Positions 49,393 through 58,830 of a DNA stretch of 64,000 bases are shown piece by piece (the first letter of the stretch is position 1; each line of letters starts with the position of its first letter). This DNA comes from Coenobita brevimanus (lineage: Eukaryota; Arthropoda; Malacostraca; Decapoda; Coenobitidae): the NCBI GenBank assembly GCA_032717465.1, contig CM064669.1, positions 46,207,843 through 46,271,842 of the forward strand, written 5' to 3'. The notes beneath the pieces are model-generated. The model had not been told where the DNA came from. It ran no database searches and worked only from the letters and a program-made list of their open reading frames with translations. A program made the translations under genes and the position numbers.

Positions 49393-49487
49393 CCTAAGAT
49401 ACGTCACTGCCCCTAATATTCTCTACTTCTTAGTTCTTATCTGTCTAACTTTCATCTAGTATTATTCTAAGTTTCTCTGGATGCTTC

Positions 49488-49560
49488 GTAACACCTCTTC
49501 CTTTGTGATTTATTTTGCATACTACATAATAAAGTTCTCTTGTACGATTTTTATATAGTT
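49488..49560 (+). mobile_element. Half copy of the ~160 bp foldback MITE
   Basis: The left arm TAACACCTCTTCCTTTGTGA plus TTTATTTTGCATAC is present. The right arm is not seen downstream. Confidence 0.65.
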
Positions 49561-49865
49561 GTGACTCTTTTGTGGTAAGTGGGGGCGCTCACCATCCACT
49601 CACTCGATGTAGTGCTGCTCTCGGGTGTCTGCCCTTTCCTCTCCATCCTTCTTTCCTTCCATTCTCTTCTGTCTTTCTTTCCTTCATTCTTTCCTTGTCC
49701 TTCTGCCTACGGGTGACTTTACACTCCCACTTTTGTCTTTCTTTCCTTCATTCTTTCCACTTCCTTCAGCCTGTGGGTGACTTTACACAGAGTGACAAGC
49801 CAAATGGTTTCCTGTGCACCAGGAAACCATTTACTAAGCTGGGTGGTAACCATATAACCAAATTT

Positions 49866-50095
49866 GGGCGCCCGGTGGTTTAGTGGGTAATTATTGCGCT
49901 CCAATCGGATTGAGCCGGTGAAGGTTTATATCCAAGGGATGGTTGGGGTTCATTGCTCATGTAATTCCACTCAGGGATGAGTGAGGCTGGTCACTCTCAT
50001 CTTAAATGTCGGCACCAACTGCCTAGCCCCGGATTCCTACGCTCCTCATGGGGCATTGTAGGATTGGATGATGGATGGAAGGATGGATGGATCTC
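49866..50095 (+). mobile_element. tRNA-derived SINE with (GGAT)n tail
   Basis: The head GGGCGCCCGGTGGTTTAGTG fits a Pol III A box (TGGTTTAGTGG, about 49876-49886). GGTTTATATCC at 49923-49933 fits a B box at a normal distance, with two mismatches to the consensus. The body (TTAAATGTCGGCACCAACTG, CCTACGCTCCTCATGGGG) matches 39463-39620. It ends in a (GGAT)n tail at about 50070-50092. A Lys- or Pro-type tRNA origin cannot be fixed by eye. Confidence 0.75.
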
Positions 50096-50152
50096 GACGT
50101 GGCTTGCATCAGTAAAATACAGGAGGATTTTAAGGTGTAAAGTGCAAAACAA

Positions 50153-50154
<2 letters not shown>

Positions 50155-50230
<76 letters not shown>

Positions 50231-50315
50231 GGCATAAACCTGACAGACCATTCCGTGAGGCCCAGCAGTCCTCCAATGTGCCACACTTCTCATATCTCCA
50301 CCTTAGCACTAATAC
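50155..50315 (-). mobile_element. SINE-like element with (GA)n tail
   Basis: The body at 50230-50310 (GAGGCCCAGCAGTCCTCCAA, GCATAAACCTGACAGACCAT) matches the SINE-like insertion at 30075-30156. On the minus strand the element ends where that one has poly(A), but here the tail is a 74 bp (GA)n array (CT on +, 50155-50228). Confidence 0.72.
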
Positions 50316-50477
50316 CCACCGTTCATATTGAGTACAAGCCAGGATAACAGCGAGGAGGTATATAGGACATGTCGATGAAAGTCTTTTGGCAGATCAGTAA
50401 GGTCTGTTCAAAAGCAGCTGATAAAATTGGCCGCCTGCGTGGGTTGGGTTACAAGGAAGAAGAAAATACTGACGTTA

Positions 50478-50780
50478 ATCATTTCTGTAGAATCAGTATA
50501 AATAGCGTTTAAAATAGAAAGATATCGTGTAACAATAGATTTGACATAATATCGAATACTTCTGAACAAAGTTATATTTCCATTTTGCTGTAAATAAGGA
50601 AAATAATGTTCGATTTCTCAAACACTGAAAAGATGGACAGTCTTCATATCATATTTCCTTATTTACGGCAAAACAGAAGCCTAAGTTGTTCAGCAAATAC
50701 TTGATATTATTTCAAAGATATTTTACACGATATTGTCCCATTTCAAACGCGATCTGTGCTAATACTACGATAATTGTGCC
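50478..50780. mobile_element. Foldback element with ~125 bp arms
   Basis: Left: GCGTTTAAAATAGAAAGATA, ATCGTGTAACAATAG, AATATCGAATACTTCTGAAC, TTTTGCTGTAAATAAGGAAA. The right arm read in reverse complement gives GCGTTTGAAATGGGACAATA, ATCGTGTAAAATATC, AATATCAAGTATTTGCTGAA, TTTTGCCGTAAATAAGGAAA. The centre is near 50610-50650. Arms are about 75-80% identical by eye. Confidence 0.8.
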
Positions 50781-51004
50781 TATATTTTCACGTTCCTTGT
50801 AACCCTAGACTTTCGAGTGGTGATTTTTAACTATTCCCTGCGCCATCCTAGAATCGAAGTAGCGTCCTTCTCAACAGCAGATCATTTCTTCTACCCACAT
50901 GACCACCATCCTCCTCTCGGGGGATGGGAAGTAGTTGAGGGATCTCTGTATGATCTTAGGGGTTATATTATCGTGGGCATAGGAGGATTTCTAGCACCTC
51001 TTCT

Positions 51005-51031
51005 TTATCTATTTAACTGTCTATCTATCTG

Positions 51032-51065
<34 letters not shown>

Positions 51066-51160
51066 CATCCATCCATCTATCTATCTATCTCCGTCTGTCT
51101 CTACCTGTGTTTACCTATCTGACTACCTATGTTTATCTATCTACCGACTATCAATCTATC
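51005..51160. repeat. (ATCT)n array
   Basis: ATCT repeats with an ATCC patch at 51064-51078 and degenerate ends. Confidence 0.94.
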
Positions 51161-51276
51161 TATATGACACGTTGGTATTCTTTTCCACGTTATTAATGCT
51201 ATGTATACCGATGCAAAAAAATAAAATAAAGAAAGAAAATGAAATACAAGAGAAAAATAAGTACAAATATAAAAAA

Positions 51277-51301
51277 TAAATCGCTTAAGAACAGGTGCTA
51301 C
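51277..51301 (-). mobile_element. Arm fragment of the ~160 bp foldback MITE
   Basis: AATAAATCGCTTAAGAACAG plus GTGCT resembles the right arm of the family. No left arm was found nearby. Confidence 0.45.
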
Positions 51302-51350
51302 AAACACTCCAAAAGTACAAGACAAAGATCCTGGATGGCCTTCAGTAACC

Positions 51351-51567
51351 TATAGTTCTGTCACATTAACTTGGCCCAGATTTTCGTCCTTTTGCAGCTC
51401 AATTCCTTTAGCTCAATGGCCGAATAAGACAATGCTGCGGTTCTACATCCTTTCCATATAGCACTTCTTCCTGACTAGCGTTATGTTTTGTGTCAAGCTC
51501 CTTCACAACTCAGCATTCAAGATACAGGGATGTCAATTTTGGGCCAAGTTAAAGTGAAAATAGTATA
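51351..51567 (+). mobile_element. ~215 bp TA-flanked MITE, best-preserved copy
   Basis: The 24 bp ends pair: TATAGTTCTGTCACATTAAC plus TTGG at the left, and in reverse complement TATACTATTTTCACTTTAAC plus TTGG at the right. Inside are GTCCTTTTGCAGCTCAATTC, GCACTTCTTCCTGACTAGCG and CAGCATTCAAGATACAGGGA. Confidence 0.92.
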
Positions 51568-52001
51568 ACTTCCCTTCTGCCAACTGGTAAAAATCCTTCA
51601 TCTTATTTGCCACACACAAGTTCCTTTATTTTTATTCTTAATTAACTGTCCTCACTAATTGTATATGCGTCTTCAGTATCATAATAAAACTGCTTTTACA
51701 TTAGGCATTGTGTATGGAGCTGAAACTTGCATAACACATCAAAAAATAAAAAGGCACACATGCAAATTATCCACGCTTACACAATACGAACAGACGAAAA
51801 AAAAAAAAAAATCATACACACAGACACGTACATAACCCTAACTAACTCAAAACGAGCAGACGAAAAATAAATCACCCAAACACAAAGCCAATTACACAAG
51901 GGCAACATGCAAACGAGAGGTGAAAACAAAGCAACACAAAATAACAGAAAATATACAACCAAGAGATAAAAAATACACGCAGAACATAGGCACACGCAAT
52001 G

Positions 52002-52064
<63 letters not shown>
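52002..52064. repeat. (CA)n microsatellite
   Basis: Pure CA array. Confidence 0.97.
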
Positions 52065-52067
<3 letters not shown>

Positions 52068-52099
52068 TTACACATACGCTAGAGGACAAAATACAATAA

Positions 52100-53733
52100 G
52101 GGAGACACTATGCATTGAGAGCGGGGTTAATAAGTAAGGCAGGGCAGGAGTTAGGCAGGAGAGGGAGGGAAGGTAGGCAGGTTATGTGTGAGGCAGAGTG
52201 ACGGCGTGTAATTACCAGCCAGGCAGAGTGAGGCAGGGCTGAGGCAGAGGCAGCAAGAATCAGAGAGAGGGGGGTATGAAGTGGAAGGGAAAGAGATAGA
52301 GAGGCAGGCAGGGATGGAGGGAAGGAGGCATGTAGGAGACAGGAATGAATTAGAGAGAGGAACAGGAGGGAAGAATAAGAAGAGGGAGAGACGGAGGAAG
52401 ATTGAGAGGCAGGAGGGAGAAGGAGAAGGGAAAGAGAGAAACAGGTGACATGGAGACAGCGAAGGAGGAGCAGAAGAGAGAGGGGTGAGGAGGATGGATA
52501 GGGATGAGAGAGACCGAGGGAGAGGGAGAGACAGGAAGGCAGATGTAGAGGGAGGGGGACAGGTAGGAGACAAGGAGACTTTGGAGGAAGAGATGAAAAC
52601 AAGGAAGAAAAAGAGGGGAAAACTATGAAAATGAAGAGATGGAAATGAGAGGAAGGGAGGCGGAGATGGAGGGAAAGAGATAGAGAGAGAGAGAGAGAGA
52701 GAGATGAGGAACACCAAAGACAGGGATGAACTGGAGGGACAGGGATGGAGACGAAGGAAGAGGCAAGCATGCGGAGATGGAGGGAGGGAGACAAGTAGGG
52801 GAGATAGGGGAACCTGGGGAACGGATGAGAAGAGACAGGGACCAACAGGAGGGAAAATTATGAAGAGGAGGAAAGGGAGGGAGGTGGAGAGGCTGGGAGG
52901 CAGAGGTGGAGGGAAGGAAAGAGGAAGACAGGAATAAACTGGAGGAAGAAGTAAGAGGGAGAGATGACTGGTGAGCGGAGGTACAGGGAGGGAGACAGGA
53001 GGAAACAAGGAGAAACTGGAGGAAGAAATGACGAGGGACAGGGAAGAACAGAAAGGAGAATTATGAAAAAAAAAAAAAAAAAGAGAGAGGAGGGAGATTG
53101 AGAGACAGGGAGGTAGAGATGCATGGGAAGAGAAATGAAGAGAGATGAGGAGGAGGAACGACAATGACAAGGATGACCTGGAGGGAAAGAGGTAAAGAAG
53201 AAAAGATGGAGTGAGGTGGAGAAGCAGGCAGGCGTAGGGGGGGGTGAAGAGACAGGTGGGAGGAGGAGGAGGAGGAGGAGGAGGAGGAGGAGGAGGAGGA
53301 AGGTAAGAGTGATGAAAACGGGTACTAAACAAGGAGGAACTGGAGGGAGATGAGGAAGAAAGAAGAGAAAGGACGGCGATAAAGACGAGATGGAGCGAAG
53401 ACAGAAAGCAAGGTAGTCACAGATCGAGGAAAGGAGACAGGAAGGCGAAAAAGACGGATTGAGAAGAGAGAGATTATTAGGAGAGAGGGAAGAGCAGGAG
53501 GGACGGAAAAGGAGGAGGAGGAAAGAGGGAGGGAAGTGGAGGACGAGGCAGGAAAAGGTGGAGGAAAGAGAAAGATCAGAGACATGGATGAACTGGAGGG
53601 AAGAATATGAAGAGGGTGAAACGGAGGAACATGGAGAGACATGAAGGCAGAGATGAAGGAAATAGTCCAAATAGGAGACTTGAGGAGAGATGAGGAGGGG
53701 TAGAAGAGATAGACGAATAGGAGGGATACGTAA

Positions 53734-53791
<58 letters not shown>

Positions 53792-54040
53792 AAGGTGGAG
53801 GGGGAAGTGGAGACAATGAAGAATAGGAAGGACGGAGATGAAGAGGGAGACAAAGAGGGAGATGGAGAGGCAGGAAGGCGGAAGTGGAGGGAAGAAGACA
53901 AGGTGGAGACAGGGAGGAACAAGAGGGAAAGTTATGAAGAGGAAGAGATGGAGGGAGATGGAGGGGCAGGAAGGACGAGGTGGAGGGAAGTGGAGAGTTA
54001 GGAGACATGGAGGAGGAGGAGGAGGAGGAGAAGGATTACA
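52100..54040. repeat. Purine-rich degenerate minisatellite, part 1
   Basis: 1.9 kb of A/G-rich + strand with recurring words: GGAGATGGAGGGAAGGAGAC, GGAACTGGAGGAAGA, AACAGGAGGGAAAATTATGA (near 52845, with variants at 53048 and 53918). The units look about 120-190 bp long. It contains (GA)n at 53739-53780 and (GGA)n at 53262-53298. The purine block at 60797-61560 continues the same text: GAGGAAGGYAAGAG and AACAAGTACTAGACAAG resemble 53290-53335. The 393- and 354-codon frames on minus are compositional. Confidence 0.87.
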
Positions 54041-54041
54041 T

Positions 54042-54104
54042 AGGATTACAAAGGAAAGCAAACAGCAACAGACCTTATGGTCCTTTCGAGGCTGCTTGTT
54101 ACAG
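54042..54104 (+). repeat. Short dispersed repeat at purine-tract edge, copy 2
   Basis: GATTACAAAGGAAAGCAAAC and AGCAACAGACCTTATGGTCC plus TTTCGAGGCTGCTTG align with 8735-8797. Confidence 0.55.
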
Positions 54105-54427
54105 AGAAAACTATGACTACAAGATCTAACTCTACATGCTGAAGGATAAGGATAGTAAAGCAAGAAGGCTCCCCCCACCACCAAATCCTCCAGGAAAAAG
54201 TGAGGAAAAAAACACCATGCAGCATGGAAAAATTGACATGGAAATTTCATAGGAAAAACTGGAAAGGAAAAGTCACATTCTATAATACTTTGTCTATAAG
54301 TTACCCGACTGAGTAAGCTGAAAGAGAAAGTAATCAAATCAACTAATGGTTACGGCATGACATTATAAATCGGTACTTTGAGTTTATGGGAAGTCTGTGG
54401 ACATAACGTGGAAACTACACACTGAAC
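54105..54427. other. Sequence between purine block and CR1 3' end
   Basis: Mixed DNA without a recognised gene. A C6 run and CACCACC lie near 54175. It may be host flank or a further repeat. Confidence 0.4.
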
Positions 54428-55583
54428 AGTGTGGATGTTTAGGGGTGGTGCGGCAGCCTTGCCTGGCGCTTATGAGGTAGGCAGCAGTCAATCAGGCCCT
54501 AGCTCCGTTCAATCCACTGAGACCAGGAACTCTCCCATGTGGGACAAGCACACAAGTTTCCTCCTGAACAAGTGACCCCTGGTACATTAAAAAAATCCCG
54601 ATGGTGGTCACTTGACTAACAGGGACCCTCAGTGATCCACAGCCCATCACAGATCAAAAGTGATAGTAGTGACCATTAACTCAGGGTTATCTGTGCAGAA
54701 CCTAATCTGTGCTTATATTGCTTTCTTTGCATTGGGGAGATTGAAATATATACGACGGGTGTCTTAGATAAAAGGGGGGCTGCACAGTGTGGATGTGCAA
54801 TGCACAGAGTGGATGTTTAGGGGTGGTGCGGCAGCCTTGCCTGGTGCTTTTGAGGTAGGCAGCAGTCAATCAGGCCCTAGCTCCGTTCAATCCACTGAGA
54901 CCAGGATCTCTCCCATGTGGGACAAGTACACAAGTTTCCTCCTGAAGCAGTGACCCCTGGTACATTAAAAAAATCCCGATGGTGGTCACTTGACTAACAG
55001 AGACCCTCAGTGATCCACAACCCATCACAGATCGAAAGTGAGAGTAGTGACCATTAACTCAGGGTTATCTATGCAGATCCTAATCTGTGCTTATATTGCT
55101 TTCTTTGCATTGGGGAATTTGAAATATATGCGATGGGTGTCTTAGATAATAGGGGGCTGCACAGTGCATAGTGTGGATGTGCAATGCACAGAGTGGATGT
55201 TTAGGGGTGGTGCGGCCGCCTTGCCTGGCGCTTTTGAGGTAGGCAGCAGTCAATCAGGCCCTACCTCTGTTCACTCCACTGAGACAAAGAACTCTCCCAT
55301 GTGGGACAAGTACACAAGTTTCATCCTGATGCAGTGACCCCTGATACATTAAAAAAAATCCCGATGGTGGTCACTTGACTAACAGAGACCCTCAGTGATC
55401 CACAGCCCATCACAGGTCGAAATAGTAGTGACCGTTAACTCAGGGTTATCTGTGCAGATCCTAATCTGTGCTTATATTACTTTATTTGCATCGAACAAAT
55501 TGAAAAATGTATAATGACGTGATGCGACACTATGTACGGGTAAGTTGTTTAAAGGGTGTCTTGTAGACAAAAGGGGAATGAAC
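54428..55583 (-). repeat. CR1 3' UTR in three tandem copies (~380 bp)
   Basis: GGATGTTTAGGGGTGGTGCG begins copies at 54433, 54811 and 55195 (spacings 378 and 384 bp). Shared words include CAGTCAATCAGGCCCTA, AAAAATCCCGATGGTGGTCA and ACTCAGGGTTATCTGTGCAG. The third copy, next to the ORF2 stop, is longer and has extra sequence at 55490-55550. The two distal copies lack it and instead share GGGTGTCTTAGATAA followed by GTGCAATGCACAGAGTGG. Confidence 0.93.
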
Positions 55584-56210
55584 TTACACGTAGCTATAAA
55601 TGAAAGTTACTCGGACAGAAAGAGTCAGCTGAGGATTCTCATGCAAATACTTGTCTATTTTGTTTTTGAATGTCTCAATTGAGATACTGTTCACGGTATC
55701 TGAGGGTAATCTGTTCCAGATATTTACAACTCTGTTAAAGAAGAAGTATTTTGCTTCATGGGATTGGAAACGCTTTCCCACAATTTTGCAGCCATTACTT
55801 CTGGTTTGACTCGACCGGTCTATATCAAAATATTTATTCATGTCTAAGTTGTCATATCCCTTCATGATTTTGAAAACTTCAATAAGGTCCCTTCTTAACC
55901 TGCGCTTCGTTAAGCTAAATAATTTAAGTTCTTCAAGGCGTTCCTCATATGGTTTGTTTCTAAGTCGTGGTATCATTTTTGTGATTCTTCGCTGAATTTT
56001 CTCTAATTTTTCAATGTCCTTTCTGTAGTATGGAGACCAGAACTGCACACAATACTCAAGATAGGGGCGCACTAGTGAGTTGTACAAGGCAAGTATAACT
56101 TTTTCCGATTTAAACTCGAAAGTTCTTCCAATAAAACCCACCAGCTTGTTTGCAATTTTAACCGCCTCGGTGCACTGCTTACTTGGTTTTAGGTCATTTG
56201 GAGAGACAGG
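55584..56210 (-). pseudogene. CR1 ORF2 C-terminal part (thumb and tail)
   Basis: Open frame from the guest insertion to the ORF2 stop at 55584, about 205 residues. Visible family text includes NDLKPSKQCTEA, IGRTFEFKS, LVRPYLEYCVQFWSP, KIQRRITKMI, RLKxL-type 'RLEELKLFSLTKRRLRRDLI', IMKGYDN and VVNIWNRLPSD. This is the usual CR1/L2 C-terminus and it is intact in this stretch. Read further upstream, the frame runs into the inserted LINE and loses meaning. Confidence 0.88.
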
Positions 56211-56547
56211 CTGACGAATGAGGATATAAAGGAGCGTTGTGGTGTGGATGTGGATGTGATAGGAAGCGTTATGAGGAACACACTGAGGTGGTTTGGCCAT
56301 GTGGAGAGGATGGAGGGCGAAAGACTGACGAAGAGAGTGTATGTGAGTGAGGTGGAGGGGGGAAGAGGGAGGGGGAGGCCGAGGATGAGATGGAGGGATG
56401 GGGTGGAGAGGTATATGAGAGAGGGGGGTGTGAGTTGGGAGCAGGGCAGTGAAATGGCGGGGGACAGGGCGACTTGGAGGCGATTTGTTTGTGGCCACCC
56501 CAAACGGGATTGAGGCGTCTGGCAATAGATAGATAGATAGATAGATA
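56195..56547 (+). mobile_element. LINE 3' end inserted in CR1, 'GRGRPRMRW' family, copy C
   Basis: Inserted in opposite orientation to the CR1. It encodes GVDVDVIGSVMRNTLRWFGH, VERMEGERLTKRVYVSEVE, GRGRPRMRWRDGVERYM and WRRFVCGHPKRD (56220-56515), then GCAATAGATA and a (GATA)n tail to 56547. It is 5'-truncated with only the last ~110 residues left. The CR1 frame breaks after 'KDLGVII' (near 56550) and resumes at 'NDLKPSK' (near 56205), which defines the insertion. The (GATA)n tail runs into AGATATTATC, which fits the target, so the exact duplication cannot be fixed. Confidence 0.92.
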
Positions 56548-57190
56548 TTATCACACCAAGATCCTTTTCATTGTCTGTACCTGATAACTGGATACTGTTC
56601 ATTTTGTAGTTCGCATGGACGTTGTTACTTCCAATATGAAGTACTTTACATTTTTCTGTGTTAAATTTCATTTGCCATTTTTCTGCCCAGCTTGCTAAAG
56701 TATTAAGGTCATTTTGTAACTCCTGCCACTGTGATTCGAAGTTACTTTACTGGTTATTTTAGTAGCATCTGCAAATTTGGATACTTTACAATTTAGACCC
56801 TCATCAATATCATTTATATAGATAATAAAAAGTATCGGTCCAAGTACTGAGCCTTGGGGACAGCCGCTGATCACATTACGCCATTTGGATTCCTTTCCGT
56901 TTATCACAACTCGCTGTTTTCGGTATGAAAGCCAGTCTTGTAACCATTTCTGCGTATTTCCTTTTATTCCATGTGCTTCTATTTTGCTCATGAGACGCTT
57001 GTGAGGGACAGTGTCAAATGCTTTCTGAAAGTCGAGGTAAATTATATCTACTGCTCTTGAGTCATTGTATGATTTGTAAACATCATGGAAGAAGTCCAGT
57101 AAGTTAGTTAAGCATGAACGACGATGTCTGAATTCATGCTGTGAGTCTTTAATTATATTATTTTCTTCTAGATAATTAACTATTTTATCT
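56548..57190 (-). pseudogene. CR1 ORF2 reverse transcriptase, motifs A to D
   Basis: Read on minus from a frameshift near 57190: 'FRHRRSCLTNLLDF', 'IIYLDFQKAFDTVPH' (motif A, catalytic Asp present, about 57050-57010), 'WLQDWLSYRKQRVV', 'GCPQGSVLGPILFIIYINDI' (motif B), then 'KFADATKI' (about 56790-56765), where the family has F-A-D-D. The second Asp is Ala (GCT for GAT). A one-base deletion near 56740 shifts the frame before 'WAEKWQMKFNTEKCKVLHIG' (from about 56680) and 'NEKDLGVII'. Confidence 0.9.
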
Positions 57191-57845
57191 CATGATTTTT
57201 TCCATTAACTTGCACACTATTGATGTTAAGCTGATTGGTCTGTAATTTCCTGGGTGCGACTCATTTCCTTTTTTGAAAATAGGTGTTACATTTGCTAGTT
57301 TCCATTCGCATGGAACTTTCCCAGTACTTAACGATTTATTGAATAAGACAGAGAGTGGCAGCAGTAACTTATTTTTTGCTTCTCTGAGAATTCTCGGTGA
57401 TATTTTATCGGGGCCAGGGGTTTTGTTTATGTTCGTACTATTTATGGCTGAAAGGATATCGTTATTATGGATAGCATGGTTACTAAGGACTGTGCTATTT
57501 GCTTGGTTTGTGGGTAGCAGTAGGTTTCTGGTGGTGTTTTCAACTGTAAAAACAGACGCAAAGTAATCGTTAAGAATGTTTGCCATTTCGACCTCATTTT
57601 CTGTGTGTTTGCCACTGCTCGTTTCTAGAGGACCTATTGATGTAGTCATAACCTTTTTTTTTTCTAATGTAACTGTAAAATTCTTTAAGATTTGATTTGC
57701 AAGTATTAGCAATGTGGATCTCCAGTGCTCTTTTGCTTTGTTTAATAAGTCTTTTCGATATGCAGCGTAGATTTTCGTACTGTAATTTATCACCATTATT
57801 TTGTGTAGTTTTATATTTATGGTATGCCTGTTTTTTGGCTATTTT
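57191..57845 (-). pseudogene. CR1 ORF2 linker and RT N-terminus
   Basis: Minus strand: 'QAYHKYKTTQNNGDKLQYEN' and 'RALEIHIANTCKSNLKEFYS' in one frame (57840-57665). A homopolymer (A9 on minus, about 57652-57660) causes a shift into 'KKKVMTTSIGPLETSSG' and 'VEMANILNDYFASVFTVE'. Then come 'NKTPGPDKISPRILREA' (RT0), 'WKLANVTPIFKKGNESHPGN' and 'YRPISLTSIVCKLMEKIM' (RT motifs 1-2), ending at a two-base deletion near 57190. Confidence 0.88.
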
Positions 57846-58830
57846 CTTTTAATTTCACTGGACCACCACTTTGGTTTTCTATTACCAGCTGGACGCCTAT
57901 TACGTAGTGGCACACATGACTTTACCACTTCGTTAAATTTTTTGGTGAATATTTCCCATGCTTGGATTATGTCATCAGTTTCAGATATTTGATTCCAATC
58001 CACAGTTGCAAGTAGCGCTCCGAGCCTAGTGAAATCAGCTCTATGATAATCTGGGACCTTTTCTTTGCTCTCCATTTCTTTTACTTTTTCAGTAGTAATA
58101 TTAAACTGTATAATTCGGTGGTCACTTGAACTAAACTCAGGTCTTATTTCAACGTTGTTGACTAGGTTATCATTTGTAGTCAAGATGATGTCTAGGATAT
58201 TGTTTCCTCTCGTTGGGTATTTTACGTGTTGGGAAAGAGCGCTTTCTTAAAGATTCGTGTAAAGCTCTTGTCCTGAGTGTGCCGTTAGTGGTTCACCCCA
58301 CCTTGTTACCGGTAGATTAAAGTCTCCAAAAATTACGCTATCCTCTTGACAACAAATTTCCGCAATTTGATCATAAAGTTTTTCATCTATCTCAGCTGAC
58401 TGTGCTGGAGGACGGTAGACGAGACATATATCTATTTTGTGTAAATTAATATTTAGCTGAACATAACTGGCATCTATGTTGGTAATACTGGGTTTGGATA
58501 GCACAAGGGGGAGGAGACAAGTTTTCACATATAGTAAAACACCACCACCAGCTCGATGTGGTTGCTCACAGCTAAAAATATTGTACCCTGTTAATGAGTA
58601 TTCCGCCAGAAAGTCACGGTCAGATGTGTTAATCCAGGACTCTGTGATGCCAACAATGTCATAATTTTCTAGGTAAATAAGTGATTCTAAATCCTCAAAC
58701 TTGTTACACAGACTACGTGCATTAACACAGAAGACTCTAATTCCGTCCCTAACAGTTGGTGTTATGACTCTGCGGGTATTAACGTTGAGGTTACTGCTCC
58801 GGGACGTTCCGCGTTTTTTTATTTGAAGAG
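57839..58830 (-). pseudogene. CR1 ORF2 APE-type endonuclease
   Basis: Minus strand from about 58830, overlapping the end of ORF1 in another frame. In order: 'RVFCVNARSLCNKFEDLESL' (catalytic Asn), 'YDIVGITESWI' (catalytic Glu), 'HRAGGGVLLYVK', 'ICLVYRPP', 'VIFGDFNLP' (Asp and Asn), 'ILDIILTTND' and 'FSSSDHRIIQFNI' (Asp-His). One in-frame TAA near 58247 follows 'LYTNL' and precedes 'ESALSQHVKYPTRGNN', so a single nonsense change splits an otherwise intact endonuclease. A one-base shift follows 'WSSEIKRK' near 57845. No clear AUG is seen near the start. Confidence 0.9.

Noticed and set aside
52151..53332. 393-codon open frame on the minus strand
   Set aside because: Composition is almost only Ser, Leu, Pro and Phe, from a purine-rich + strand. 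No domain and no start context; it is a shadow of the array.
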